Part shown: in pieces, positions 34,506 through 42,863 of the stretch | Numbering within the stretch: position 1 is the first letter of the stretch | Layout: every line of letters begins with the position of its first letter | Origin: Lachnoclostridium edouardi | GTDB lineage: Bacteria; Bacillota; Clostridia; Lachnospirales; Lachnospiraceae | Assembly: GCF_900240245.1 (NCBI RefSeq) | Contig: NZ_OESQ01000001.1 | Location: forward strand, 2,536,084 to 2,600,083 | Direction of reading: 5' to 3' | DNA: 64,000 nucleotides | Translations under genes and position numbers: made by a program | Notes under the pieces: generated by a model | What the model saw: only the letters and a program-made list of their open reading frames with translations | Told to the model about the DNA's origin: nothing | The model's database searches: none

Positions 34506-35172
34506 CGAACTGATTGCGGAACTGGAGAGAGACTATTTAGAAGCCAGTGGCTTTGATGTGGAAATTGAATTGGATGGAACACAGGGATTGAAAAAGGCTT
34601 TGGACGGAAACTATAGCGCAGTGATTCTGGATGTAATGCTTCCTGGACGAAACGGATTTGAAATTTGTCGGAAGCTTAGAGAAACAAAGGATCTTCCAAT
34701 TATTATGGTAACGGCCCGCAAAGAAGATGTAGATAAAATATGTGGTTTAGGCCTGGGAGCGGATGATTATATGGTAAAACCATTCAGTCCGGCTGAACTG
34801 GTAGCGAGAGTGCGCTCGCATATAAAAATCCATCAGCGGCTTCTGGAGAAGAAGGAGGACGGTCGTAGTACAGAGCTTCATATAGGAGATTTAAAAATAC
34901 TGCCGAAGGAGCGGCGCGTGTTTTTATCAGGCAGGGAAGTGAATCTGGCCAATAAAGAGTTTGAGCTTTTGCTTTTTATGGCGGAAAACCCCAACATAGC
35001 ATTTTCAAAAGAAACGCTGTTTGACAGGATCTGGGGAATGGACTCCATGGGTACAACAGACACGATTACTGTACATATTAATCGTCTGCGTCAAAAGTTG
35101 GAAAAGGATTCGTCGAATCCTAAAATGATTGAAACTGTATGGGGAGTGGGATATCGGTTTCGGATAAACTAA
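34477..35172 (+). CDS. OmpR-family response regulator (VanR-like)
   Basis: A regulator of about 231 residues: receiver domain with the acidic pair VEDDE, phosphoacceptor Asp52 in VILDVMLPGRNG and the switch lysine in YMVKPF; winged helix with TDTITVHINRLRQKL and VWGVGYRF. The TTG at 34477, six bases after AGAGGTG, is preferred; a GTG at 34468 overlaps that ribosome site. It overlaps the kinase gene. It is the natural candidate to bind the three TTAG arrays around it. Confidence 0.88.
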   Translation: MLKILIVEDDELIAELERDYLEASGFDVEIELDGTQGLKKALDGNYSAVILDVMLPGRNGFEICRKLRETKDLPIIMVTARKEDVDKICGLGLGADDYMVKPFSPAELVARVRSHIKIHQRLLEKKEDGRSTELHIGDLKILPKERRVFLSGREVNLANKEFELLLFMAENPNIAFSKETLFDRIWGMDSMGTTDTITVHINRLRQKLEKDSSNPKMIETVWGVGYRFRIN

Positions 35173-35186
35173 ATGACAGAAATGAT

Positions 35187-35237
35187 TTAGAAAAAGTTTA
35201 GCAACCTGTTAGCTGGATGTTAGATTTACCTCATAAT
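35187..35237 (+). promoter_or_regulatory. TTAG array with four exact 11-base units and a -10 box
   Basis: TTAG starts at 35187, 35198, 35209 and 35220, followed by CATAAT at 35232-35237. The geometry matches the arrays at 32860 and 35386. The downstream transcript would be short and non-coding. Confidence 0.75.
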
Positions 35238-35244
35238 ATAAGGA

Positions 35245-35340
35245 TGTACCAAATCAGAGGTACAAAAAACTCCTTTTAATTGCTTACATCACTCATAAAA
35301 TGCACTCGAAAGGCGATCTCTTTTCAGGAGATCGTTTTTT
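35245..35340 (+). ncRNA. Candidate small RNA of about 95 nt under TTAG-array control
   Basis: Transcription from the array promoter would start near 35245 and end at the terminator at 35313-35340. No open frame with a ribosome site exists inside. A 5' hairpin GTACC-N8-GGTAC (35247-35264) and the 3' terminator hairpin are visible. Expression and target are inferred, not shown. Confidence 0.5.
35313..35340 (+). terminator. Rho-independent terminator
   Basis: CGATCTC and GAGATCG arms with a TTTTCAG loop are followed by six T. Confidence 0.85.
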
Positions 35341-35385
35341 CTGTCTTTTTGTATTTTGGTATTGTAAGAAAAAAGAAAGGTGAGT

Positions 35386-35438
35386 TTAGCCTTTCTTTAG
35401 GCTTTTGTTAGCCTTCTGTTATTTCATATGCCTATAAT
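35386..35438 (+). promoter_or_regulatory. TTAG array and promoter of the wall-protein gene
   Basis: TTAG starts at 35386, 35397 and 35408 with a TTAT fourth unit at 35419, then a perfect TATAAT at 35433-35438. It lies 44 bases before the coding start. Confidence 0.75.
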
Positions 35439-35481
35439 TGCTTTTGTTCCTGATAAATGAAAAACAAAGGAGTGAAATACG

Positions 35482-36969
35482 ATGAGAAGAAGGAAAAAAA
35501 TGGTATTGATGCTGACGGCAGCGACAGCATTAACTGCAGGGATGGCTATGACATCATTTGCTGCATGGCAGCAGGAAGATGGGCAGTGGATCTACACAGA
35601 TAGTTCAGGAAACAGGGTAACAGACGCATGGAGACAATCTGGAAACAATTATTACTATTTAGACTCTGACGGCGTTATGGCCACAGATCAGTGGGTCGAG
35701 GATAGCTATTATGTGAATGAAGATGGTGCCAGAGTTTCTAATCAGTGGATTTATGTAGAGGAAGGAACCGATGATGCGCCTAACTCTGACGGAGGATGGT
35801 TTTTCCTGAGTGAAAGCGGTCGGACTGTAACGGATGGATGGCAGACGATCAATGGAAACCGTTATCATTTTGACAGCGATGGAACTATGGACTATGGCTG
35901 GTTTACAGATGATGAAAATCTGTATTATCTGGGTGATGAAAACGACGGAGCGATGAAAACCGGCTGGCTAGCTTTGGAATGGGATGAGGACAGCTCCCCG
36001 GAAGATGGAGAAGTCTCCACAGTGGTTACCAGCGGAGAGATGGGAGAATGGTTTTATTTTCAGGAAAATGGGCGAGCCGTAAGAGCAACTGAGGATTCTT
36101 ATGTAAGTCGTCGTATCAATGGAAATCGTTATTATTTTGATGAAAATGGCGTAATGGCTACAGGGTGGGTAGAGGTTGCTGATCGTGAAGAAGGCGATCC
36201 GACCGGAATCAGTACACTGAAGTATTTTGGAACAGAGGATCAGGGACAGATGACTACCGGCTGGAGATATCTGTATGATGATCCCACAGATAGCGATGAT
36301 GATGATTTCGATTATAGTCCTGCGACACCCAGCAATGCAACACCCAGCAATGCTGCGCTTCCGGAACGGGATGATTTCGGAGATGGGGCATGGTACTATT
36401 TTGATGGAGATGGAGTTCCGGCTTACTTAAGCAATGAAGCAGATACGCTTTCTGATGCAACTACCAGAATCAATGGACAGAATTATTTCTTTGACGAATA
36501 TGGCCGTATGCAGAGCGGATTGCTGGGATTTCAATTAGAAGATGGCAGTGTGCTTAGTGCATATTTTGGAGCAGATGATTCGGATGGAGCCATGAAACGG
36601 GATCGTCAGACCAATGTATATGATGAGGATGGCGAGCGGGGAACCTACTACTTCAATACCTCTGGCTCTAATCGAGGCGGCGGCTATACCGGCGAGAGAA
36701 ATGGCTACTTATATTACAACGGAAAGCTGGTCGAAGCAGAGGATGGAGAGGATATTCAGGTATTCCAGATCGGTGAGCAGATGTATCTGGTAAATGAATC
36801 AGGCAGGGTTCAGGACAGGAACAGAGCCTATCGTGCGGATGGAGAATACCGCTATGAATATGATGATGGAACCATTTACTACATTGATGAGGACAGAGAA
36901 CGGATTGGCGAGGTGACAGAGGGAGAGCGCCTGCCAGAGATTGAATTTAGAGAGATTTATAGCCTGTAA
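35482..36969 (+). CDS. Secreted cell-wall-binding repeat protein
   Basis: A 495-residue exported protein: signal peptide ending TSFAA, then repeated aromatic motifs of the choline/glucan-binding type (DGQWIYTDSSGNRVTDAW, NNYYYLDSDGVMATDQW, NRYHFDSDGTMDYGW, NRYYFDENGVMATGW). A Pro/Ser/Thr/Asn linker (ATPSNATPSNA) divides the repeats near residue 285. No catalytic domain is visible, so it probably binds wall polymers and may act as a scaffold. It is led by a TTAG-array promoter and followed by the PBP and SEDS genes. Confidence 0.85.
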   Translation: MRRRKKMVLMLTAATALTAGMAMTSFAAWQQEDGQWIYTDSSGNRVTDAWRQSGNNYYYLDSDGVMATDQWVEDSYYVNEDGARVSNQWIYVEEGTDDAPNSDGGWFFLSESGRTVTDGWQTINGNRYHFDSDGTMDYGWFTDDENLYYLGDENDGAMKTGWLALEWDEDSSPEDGEVSTVVTSGEMGEWFYFQENGRAVRATEDSYVSRRINGNRYYFDENGVMATGWVEVADREEGDPTGISTLKYFGTEDQGQMTTGWRYLYDDPTDSDDDDFDYSPATPSNATPSNAALPERDDFGDGAWYYFDGDGVPAYLSNEADTLSDATTRINGQNYFFDEYGRMQSGLLGFQLEDGSVLSAYFGADDSDGAMKRDRQTNVYDEDGERGTYYFNTSGSNRGGGYTGERNGYLYYNGKLVEAEDGEDIQVFQIGEQMYLVNESGRVQDRNRAYRADGEYRYEYDDGTIYYIDEDRERIGEVTEGERLPEIEFREIYSL

Positions 36970-36975
36970 TGGTCA

Positions 36976-37004
36976 GGGGCGGAGAGAGTTTTCTCCGTCC
37001 CTTT
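36976..37004 (+). terminator. Hairpin between the wall-protein and PBP genes, possible attenuator
   Basis: GGGGCGGAGA and TTCTCCGTCCC form a strong stem followed by only three T. It may partly terminate or stabilise the upstream message. Confidence 0.6.
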
Positions 37005-37045
37005 GGGCATTTCCTGAAAAACGATAAAAAAGGAGAAACATCTTA

Positions 37046-39871
37046 TTGATTAAATATATCTGGAAAACTTTTATTCAAAACCGGTTACTTCTGCTGGGAT
37101 TTTTATTTTTGGGGATGTTTTCTTCGGCTCTTCTGCGTTTTTATCAGATCCAGATAGAGGATGGAACTTTATATCAGCAGGAGTTTCTGAGCCGGATTAC
37201 AAGAAATCAGACAAGCAGAGCTGGAAGAGGAACGATTTATGACAGAAATGGAATACCCCTGGCATATGACGAGCTGACTTATCAGATTACCATTCAGGAT
37301 AGTGGCGTATATGAGACAAGGACAGAACGCAATGAGAAGTTAAACCATATAATCAGCATGGTAATCGGACTTATAGAAGAAAAAGGAGATATCATTTCTG
37401 TAGATTTTCCGATCACATGGACAGAAAATGGCACTTTTACATACACAGAGGAAGGAAGAGATAAGCAGCGATTCCTAGCGGATGTTTTTGGGCACAGCTC
37501 CGTTGAGGATCTTACATATAACGAAAGGCTGGGATATGATGAAGGGACTGCATCGCCGGAACAGGTACTGGACTATCTTCAGGGAAATACCAGATATGGA
37601 ATTGACAGGGAATACAGCCCTGACCATGCTCTTCAGATTACAGCAGTGCGCTATGCTATGGCACAGAACAGCTATCAGAGATATCGCCCTACTGTTTTGG
37701 CGGAGGAAGTCAGTGAAGAAACCATGGTTGGAATTTTGGAAAACACAAGAGAGCTGCCTGGGGTGGAGGTTGTAAATACTACGGTACGCCGATATATTGA
37801 TAATCCGTATTTTTCGCAGCTTTTGGGGTATACAGGCCCTGTTTCGGAGGAAGAACTGATTCAGTTCCAGGAGGATGGAATGGAGTATGATATGGATGCC
37901 CAGGTTGGAAAAAGCGGTATTGAACAGGCATTCGAGCAAAAACTGAGAGGAAGAAATGGGACAAAGCAGTTCTATGTTGACAGTGTAGGACGCATCAGCC
38001 GGGAACTGGAGGCAAGAGAAGCGGAAAGAGGGGAGGATGTGCAGCTGACAATTGATGCAGAGCTTCAGGGAGCGGTTTATCGTTTGCTGGAGCAGAAGCT
38101 GGCCGGAATCCTGCTTACTAACATGGTTCCGGAAAAGACGGATGCTTCAGAGGAACTTGCGATCGATACGGCAGATGTTCTCATGGCATTGTTTGATAAC
38201 CATATTTTGGATCAGGAACATTTCTCTCTGTCGGATGCAGGAGAAGCTGAGAAGAGAATGGCATCCGCCATGGAAGCAAAAAGAAAACACATATCCGAGA
38301 CTCTGGAACTGGTATGGAAGCAGCCGGTGCAAGGTCTTACAGAGGAGCTGCAGGAGATCGCAGGATATATTCCGGAAATGTTAAGGGAACAGGGATATTT
38401 TCAGGAAGGAACAGATGATGGGCAAAGTGCCTGGAACCAGAACTGGCAGTCAGGAACATATAGCCTGGAACAGTATCTGCTGGAGGGACTCAGGGAGCAG
38501 TGGATAAAATCTGTGGAAACAGAGGAACGATATACGGATCTGGATGAAGCCTGGGGGCGGATGAAAGATGAAATAGAAAGACTGTTAGAAGCAGATGAAG
38601 GATATAAGCGGCTGTTGTACAGCATCATGCTGCGTTCAGGCGAAATCAGAGGAGAGGATGTGTGCCTTGCTTTGTTGGAACAGGGGATTTTGGAAGAAAC
38701 AGACGGAGAATATGGAAAACTGCGGAACGGCTCCCTGAGTGCGTATTCTTTTTTGCGGGAACAGATTCGTACTTTAAAGCTTACTCCGGCACAGCTGGCA
38801 TTAGATCCATGTACAGCTTCCAGCGTGGTAGCAGATCCGGATACCGGTGAGGTGCTGGCGCTGGTAACCTATCCAAGCTATGACAACAATCGTCTGGCTA
38901 ATCATGTGGATGGAGATTATTATGACAGATTATTAAATGACAACTCCCTTCCCCTGTATAACAATGCTACCCAACAGAGAACTGCGCCAGGTTCCACATT
39001 TAAACCGGTTACGGCTGTGGCGGCTTTAACGGAGGGACTTATTGCGCCGGAAACGATGATAGAGGATAAGGGAATTTTTGAAGAAGTTATCCCCAGTCTC
39101 CGCTGTTGGATTTATCCCGGAGGTACCCATGGCGCTCTTAATGTGTCAGACGCCCTGAGGGATTCCTGTAACTATTTTTTTTACAGTCTGGGATATGGAT
39201 TCAGTTTGCCGGAGACAGCGGAGTTTCCTTTGAAGGATCAAAAAACGGAAGAACTGCTTTACCAGCCGGAACAGGGGATCAATGTACTTCAGAAATATAT
39301 GGAAATGTTTGGTTTTCATGAAGCCAGCGGAATTGAGATTACAGAAAATCCACCTCAGATGGCAGATGAATTTCCGGTCACTGCTGCAATCGGACAGAGT
39401 AATCACAATTATACAACGACGCAATTGGCACGATATGCATCTGTGCTGGCAAATCATGGAACACTGCATAACCTGACTTTGATTTCCTCAGGAGATGGAG
39501 AGGAGGAATACCAGAATGAAGAACTGAATGTGGTTAGCGATTCTACATGGGATGTGATCGGAGAAGGAATGAAAAAAATGGCGGACTCTAATCAGATTTT
39601 ATCCAGTCTTTCTGTTTCATCTGCCGGAAAAACAGGAACAGCCCAGCAGAACAGAAGTCGGCCCAATCATGCATTGTTTATAGGATATGCGCCCTATGAA
39701 CAGCCGGAAATTGCAATAGCCACCAGAATTGCATATGGTTATTCTTCCTCCAATGCAGTAGATGTGAGTGCTGATATTTTTCGTTACTATTTTGGATTGG
39801 AGCCGGAAGAAACATTGCTTACTGGAACAGCGGATATTTCTGGAAATTCAGGAAACAGGGTAACAGACTAG
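37046..39871 (+). CDS. Class B penicillin-binding protein with a large insertion
   Basis: A 941-residue membrane-anchored transpeptidase, starting at a TTG after AAAGGAGAAA. One N-terminal helix (LLLLGFLFLGMFSSALLRFY) is followed by the dimerisation domain with RGTIYDRNG. The transpeptidase motifs are SxxK at Ser650 (GSTFKP), SxN in RDSCNYFF and KTG in SAGKTGTAQQ. Residues about 355-580 form a glutamate-rich helical insertion, making it some 200-250 residues longer than typical PBP2. It cross-links peptidoglycan and pairs with the SEDS gene 29 bases downstream. Confidence 0.9.
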   Translation: MIKYIWKTFIQNRLLLLGFLFLGMFSSALLRFYQIQIEDGTLYQQEFLSRITRNQTSRAGRGTIYDRNGIPLAYDELTYQITIQDSGVYETRTERNEKLNHIISMVIGLIEEKGDIISVDFPITWTENGTFTYTEEGRDKQRFLADVFGHSSVEDLTYNERLGYDEGTASPEQVLDYLQGNTRYGIDREYSPDHALQITAVRYAMAQNSYQRYRPTVLAEEVSEETMVGILENTRELPGVEVVNTTVRRYIDNPYFSQLLGYTGPVSEEELIQFQEDGMEYDMDAQVGKSGIEQAFEQKLRGRNGTKQFYVDSVGRISRELEAREAERGEDVQLTIDAELQGAVYRLLEQKLAGILLTNMVPEKTDASEELAIDTADVLMALFDNHILDQEHFSLSDAGEAEKRMASAMEAKRKHISETLELVWKQPVQGLTEELQEIAGYIPEMLREQGYFQEGTDDGQSAWNQNWQSGTYSLEQYLLEGLREQWIKSVETEERYTDLDEAWGRMKDEIERLLEADEGYKRLLYSIMLRSGEIRGEDVCLALLEQGILEETDGEYGKLRNGSLSAYSFLREQIRTLKLTPAQLALDPCTASSVVADPDTGEVLALVTYPSYDNNRLANHVDGDYYDRLLNDNSLPLYNNATQQRTAPGSTFKPVTAVAALTEGLIAPETMIEDKGIFEEVIPSLRCWIYPGGTHGALNVSDALRDSCNYFFYSLGYGFSLPETAEFPLKDQKTEELLYQPEQGINVLQKYMEMFGFHEASGIEITENPPQMADEFPVTAAIGQSNHNYTTTQLARYASVLANHGTLHNLTLISSGDGEEEYQNEELNVVSDSTWDVIGEGMKKMADSNQILSSLSVSSAGKTGTAQQNRSRPNHALFIGYAPYEQPEIAIATRIAYGYSSSNAVDVSADIFRYYFGLEPEETLLTGTADISGNSGNRVTD

Positions 39872-39900
39872 AGGAAACCTGGGGCAGGAGGTGTTATTAG

Positions 39901-41010
39901 ATGAGAAAATTAAAAAACTGGATGAGGTTTCCGGTATTCTTCAAGCCATTTGCTCTTCTTCTAATGTTCTGTACGATCCTGTTATCTATGGCTGGTATTT
40001 ATTTAATTGAGATGCTGGAACCAGGGCTTGGAAAGCGGCAGTTAGCTGGTATGGGAGCAGGAATATTGATGATGCTGTTTTTCTCAGTTGTCAATATTGA
40101 AATGCTTTGCCGGAATATGAGATGGAGTATTTATCTGCTTACAGTTACTATGCTGTTCATGGTAAATATACTAGGGGCAGTATCAGGAGGAGCGGCCAGA
40201 TGGCTGGAGATTGGAGGATTTCGTTTCCAGCCTTCAGAAGTGGGAAAGCTGTTGCTGATCCTGTTTTTTTCGGAGCGTTTTTCAGAAAAAGCTGAAAAGG
40301 TCAGTCAATGGGGGTTTCTGCTCCGTACCGCTTTCCTGATGGGGATTCCATTGATCTCGATTCTGGAAGAACCGGATTTATCAACAACAATAGTGACAGC
40401 CTGGATTTTTATATGCGTGTGGTTTGCAGCAGGATTAGATTACAAATTGATAGGAAAATTTCTGGCAGTTATAATACCGGCAGGCGCATTGTTTTTATTT
40501 CTGGTGACCAGACCAGGACAGGAGCTTTTAAATGACTATCAGTATCGCCGGATCATGGCATGGCTGCATCCAGAAGAGTGGGCGGCGGAATCTTATCAGC
40601 AGATGTATTCCATGATGGCCATTGGTTCAGGCGGAGCTCTGGGGAGACTTGGGGAACAGGATGAAGCCGTAACTGTGATTGGAAGCGGCTTTCTTCCGGA
40701 ACCCCATACAGATTTTATTATGGCTGCAGCAGGGCAGGAATGGGGATTTGCGGGATGCAGTATGATGATCCTTGCTCTTATGGCAATCGTATTTTGCTGT
40801 CTGAGAAGATGCATGCAGGTCAAAAGCATGACAGGGAGTCTGATCTGCTGTGGTGTGGCAGCCTGGATTGGCGGACAGGGGTTTGTGAATCTGGGAGTGG
40901 TATCAGGGATGCTTCCGAATACGGGACTTACATTTCCCTTTGTCAGCTATGGGCTTACTTCTATGGTAAGCCTGTATATGGGTGTCGGTATTGTCCTAAG
41001 TGTCAGATGA
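39901..41010 (+). CDS. SEDS family peptidoglycan polymerase (FtsW/RodA/SpoVE-like)
   Basis: A 369-residue polytopic protein with about ten hydrophobic segments. SEDS signatures are AARWLEIGGFRFQPSEVGKLLLILFF, EEPDLSTTIVTAWIFI, and the late loop LPEPHTDFIMAAAGQEWGF with LPNTGLTFPFVSYGLTS (all quoted in parts). SEDS proteins polymerise glycan strands using lipid II and work with a cognate class B PBP, here the preceding gene. It is an accessory pair, since such cells normally have other FtsW/RodA copies. The unit ends just before promoter D. Confidence 0.88.
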   Translation: MRKLKNWMRFPVFFKPFALLLMFCTILLSMAGIYLIEMLEPGLGKRQLAGMGAGILMMLFFSVVNIEMLCRNMRWSIYLLTVTMLFMVNILGAVSGGAARWLEIGGFRFQPSEVGKLLLILFFSERFSEKAEKVSQWGFLLRTAFLMGIPLISILEEPDLSTTIVTAWIFICVWFAAGLDYKLIGKFLAVIIPAGALFLFLVTRPGQELLNDYQYRRIMAWLHPEEWAAESYQQMYSMMAIGSGGALGRLGEQDEAVTVIGSGFLPEPHTDFIMAAAGQEWGFAGCSMMILALMAIVFCCLRRCMQVKSMTGSLICCGVAAWIGGQGFVNLGVVSGMLPNTGLTFPFVSYGLTSMVSLYMGVGIVLSVR

Positions 41011-41024
41011 CAGGACTTTATGCT

Positions 41025-41091
41025 CACACCTTTTGGTTGGAAACATAAACGCTTTTTTGTCGTTCCTTTTTGGTTGTTTCCGACTTAAAAT
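41025..41091 (+). promoter_or_regulatory. Regulated promoter D with LysR-type box CACACCTTTTGGTTGG
   Basis: The box at 41025-41040 is identical to box A. GTCGTTCC follows 34 bases after the box start, and TAAAAT 27 bases further, as at 24037. It drives the second esterase/flavodoxin block. Confidence 0.75.
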
Positions 41092-41130
41092 ATAAACATA
41101 AGGAAACAAAAAAAGGAGGAATTATTATTT

Positions 41131-42327
41131 ATGAGAAATCAGAAATGGATGAGGCTGGCTGCAATGGCAGCCGCTGGAATGGTTTTTGTAACCGGTTGCG
41201 GAAGTAGCGCAGGAACATCAGCCTCTACAACAGCCGTACAGACAGAAAGCAGTACAGAAGCAGAGAGTGCGGAAAGCGAGAACACGGAGGCAAACAGCGA
41301 GGAAGCAGATGAAAATACAGAAACTGCAGACAATGAAGATGCGCTTGTCCTTGCCGACCAGGGAATGTTTTCAGCAGGAGGAATTACAGTAACCTCAGAA
41401 GGAACCTTTGATCCGGAAAATCACTGGGAGGAGACGGGAGCAGGGCAGACTGCCCATGTAGATCACGCCAATGTTTTCTACCAGATTCCGGAGAATGAAA
41501 CGGGACTTCCCATGGTATTTCTGCATGGTTATGGCCAGTCCCGTATGGGATGGATGACAACGCCGGATGGAAGAGAGGGCTGGTCCGATATGTTTTTGAA
41601 AAAGGGACATGGCGTATTTCTGATCGATGAGCCAAGAAGAGGAGAGGCGGGTGCAACCTCTGTCAGCGGCGATATCAGTACGAAGACACTGGATCAGCGG
41701 TGGTATACCCAGTTCCGTATCGGCAGATGGGAAGATGGAAAATCCGTTGCCAATGAGGGCTCTCAGTTCCCGAATGACGATGTATCCGTAGATCAGTTCT
41801 TCCGGCAGATGACTCCGGATACGGGAATGACCTCGGATATGGGTGCTGATTTTGATGGTGAGATGGTAGCGCAGGCAGTTGCAGCAGCCATTGATGAAGT
41901 ATACGAAATGACAGGAAAGGATTCTGTTCTGGTAACCCATTCCCAGGGAGGCCGCGCTGGTTGGCTGGTGCCGAAATATACGGCACATGTGGCATCTATT
42001 ATAGCAATTGAACCAGGCGGAGGTCCTGAAGTTGATACAGAGGAATATCAGGCGATTACAGAACAGGAGATTCCTGTTGCTATGTATTTTGGTGATTATA
42101 TTGATAATGGCGATCCGGAAATCCAGGCAACTGCCGCATGGCAGGGAATGCGTCAGACCTGCTATGATTTTGCAGAGGCATACACAGCCTTAAATGGAAC
42201 GGCCGAAGTGATCGATCTCCCTAAAGAAGGGATTACAGGAAATGATCATTTCCTGTTCCAGGATCTGAATAATGATGTGATTGCTGATCATGTGGAAAAC
42301 TGGATTCAGGAGAATGTGGAAGGGTAA
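41131..42327 (+). CDS. Alpha/beta-hydrolase lipoprotein
   Basis: A 398-residue lipoprotein (lipobox FVTGC, Cys23) with a Glu/Ser/Thr/Ala tether to about residue 75. The hydrolase domain has MVFLHGYGQSRMGW, the nucleophile elbow VTHSQGGRAGW (Ser271), an acid candidate in MYFGDYIDNGD and a late GNDHFLFQD histidine. The start follows AAAGGAGGAATT. It heads the operon under promoter D. Substrate unknown; anchored outside the membrane. Confidence 0.85.
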   Translation: MRNQKWMRLAAMAAAGMVFVTGCGSSAGTSASTTAVQTESSTEAESAESENTEANSEEADENTETADNEDALVLADQGMFSAGGITVTSEGTFDPENHWEETGAGQTAHVDHANVFYQIPENETGLPMVFLHGYGQSRMGWMTTPDGREGWSDMFLKKGHGVFLIDEPRRGEAGATSVSGDISTKTLDQRWYTQFRIGRWEDGKSVANEGSQFPNDDVSVDQFFRQMTPDTGMTSDMGADFDGEMVAQAVAAAIDEVYEMTGKDSVLVTHSQGGRAGWLVPKYTAHVASIIAIEPGGGPEVDTEEYQAITEQEIPVAMYFGDYIDNGDPEIQATAAWQGMRQTCYDFAEAYTALNGTAEVIDLPKEGITGNDHFLFQDLNNDVIADHVENWIQENVEG

Positions 42328-42336
42328 GGTGGAGCA

Positions 42337-42852
42337 TTGAAGGCATTGATCGCTTATTATTCCAGAAGCGGACAAAATCTGGTAAATGGAGTATTGTGCA
42401 GCCTGCGGGTAGGAAATACGGAACTTGTGGCAGTTGTATTGCAAAAATATACAGGCGCAGAGTTGTTTCGGATTGAACCATGTGAAGACTATCCGGATGA
42501 TTATTATCAGTGCATGGATCTTTCCAGACAGGATTTACTCCGGAATGTGCGTCCAATGCTTAAAAATTACCCCGATACATTAGAAAATTATGAAGTGATT
42601 TATCTGGGATATCCAAATTACTGGGGTACAATGCCGGCACCTGTTTTTTCATTTCTTGAACGGTTTGATTTTACAGGGAAAGTAATCCGACCTTTCTGCA
42701 CTTATGAAAATGGAGGACTGGGGCACAGCCTGAGCGATTTGCGCAGGATGTGTCCTGAAGCCCGGATAGAGGAAGCGCTTACGATTCGCGGAGTTCAGAT
42801 AAAAACGGAATTATCTGTTATTGAGGAATGGGCTTGCGGGAAATGTACATGA
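42337..42852 (+). CDS. Cytoplasmic flavodoxin (flavodoxin_4 type)
   Basis: A 171-residue flavodoxin without signal peptide, from a TTG start after AAGGTGGAGCA. The FMN loop is split as in this subfamily: IAYYSRSGQNLVNG then LRVGNTELVA. GYPNYWGTMPAPVFSFLE and CTYENGGLGHSLSD contact the flavin ring. It starts ten bases after the esterase stop. Confidence 0.88.
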   Translation: MKALIAYYSRSGQNLVNGVLCSLRVGNTELVAVVLQKYTGAELFRIEPCEDYPDDYYQCMDLSRQDLLRNVRPMLKNYPDTLENYEVIYLGYPNYWGTMPAPVFSFLERFDFTGKVIRPFCTYENGGLGHSLSDLRRMCPEARIEEALTIRGVQIKTELSVIEEWACGKCT

Positions 42853-42863
42853 GGAGGCGGAAA

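Noticed and set aside
36325..36360. Short tandem repeat in the wall-protein gene
   Set aside because: It encodes an ordinary ATPSNA linker and does not suggest a CRISPR array or a regulatory repeat.
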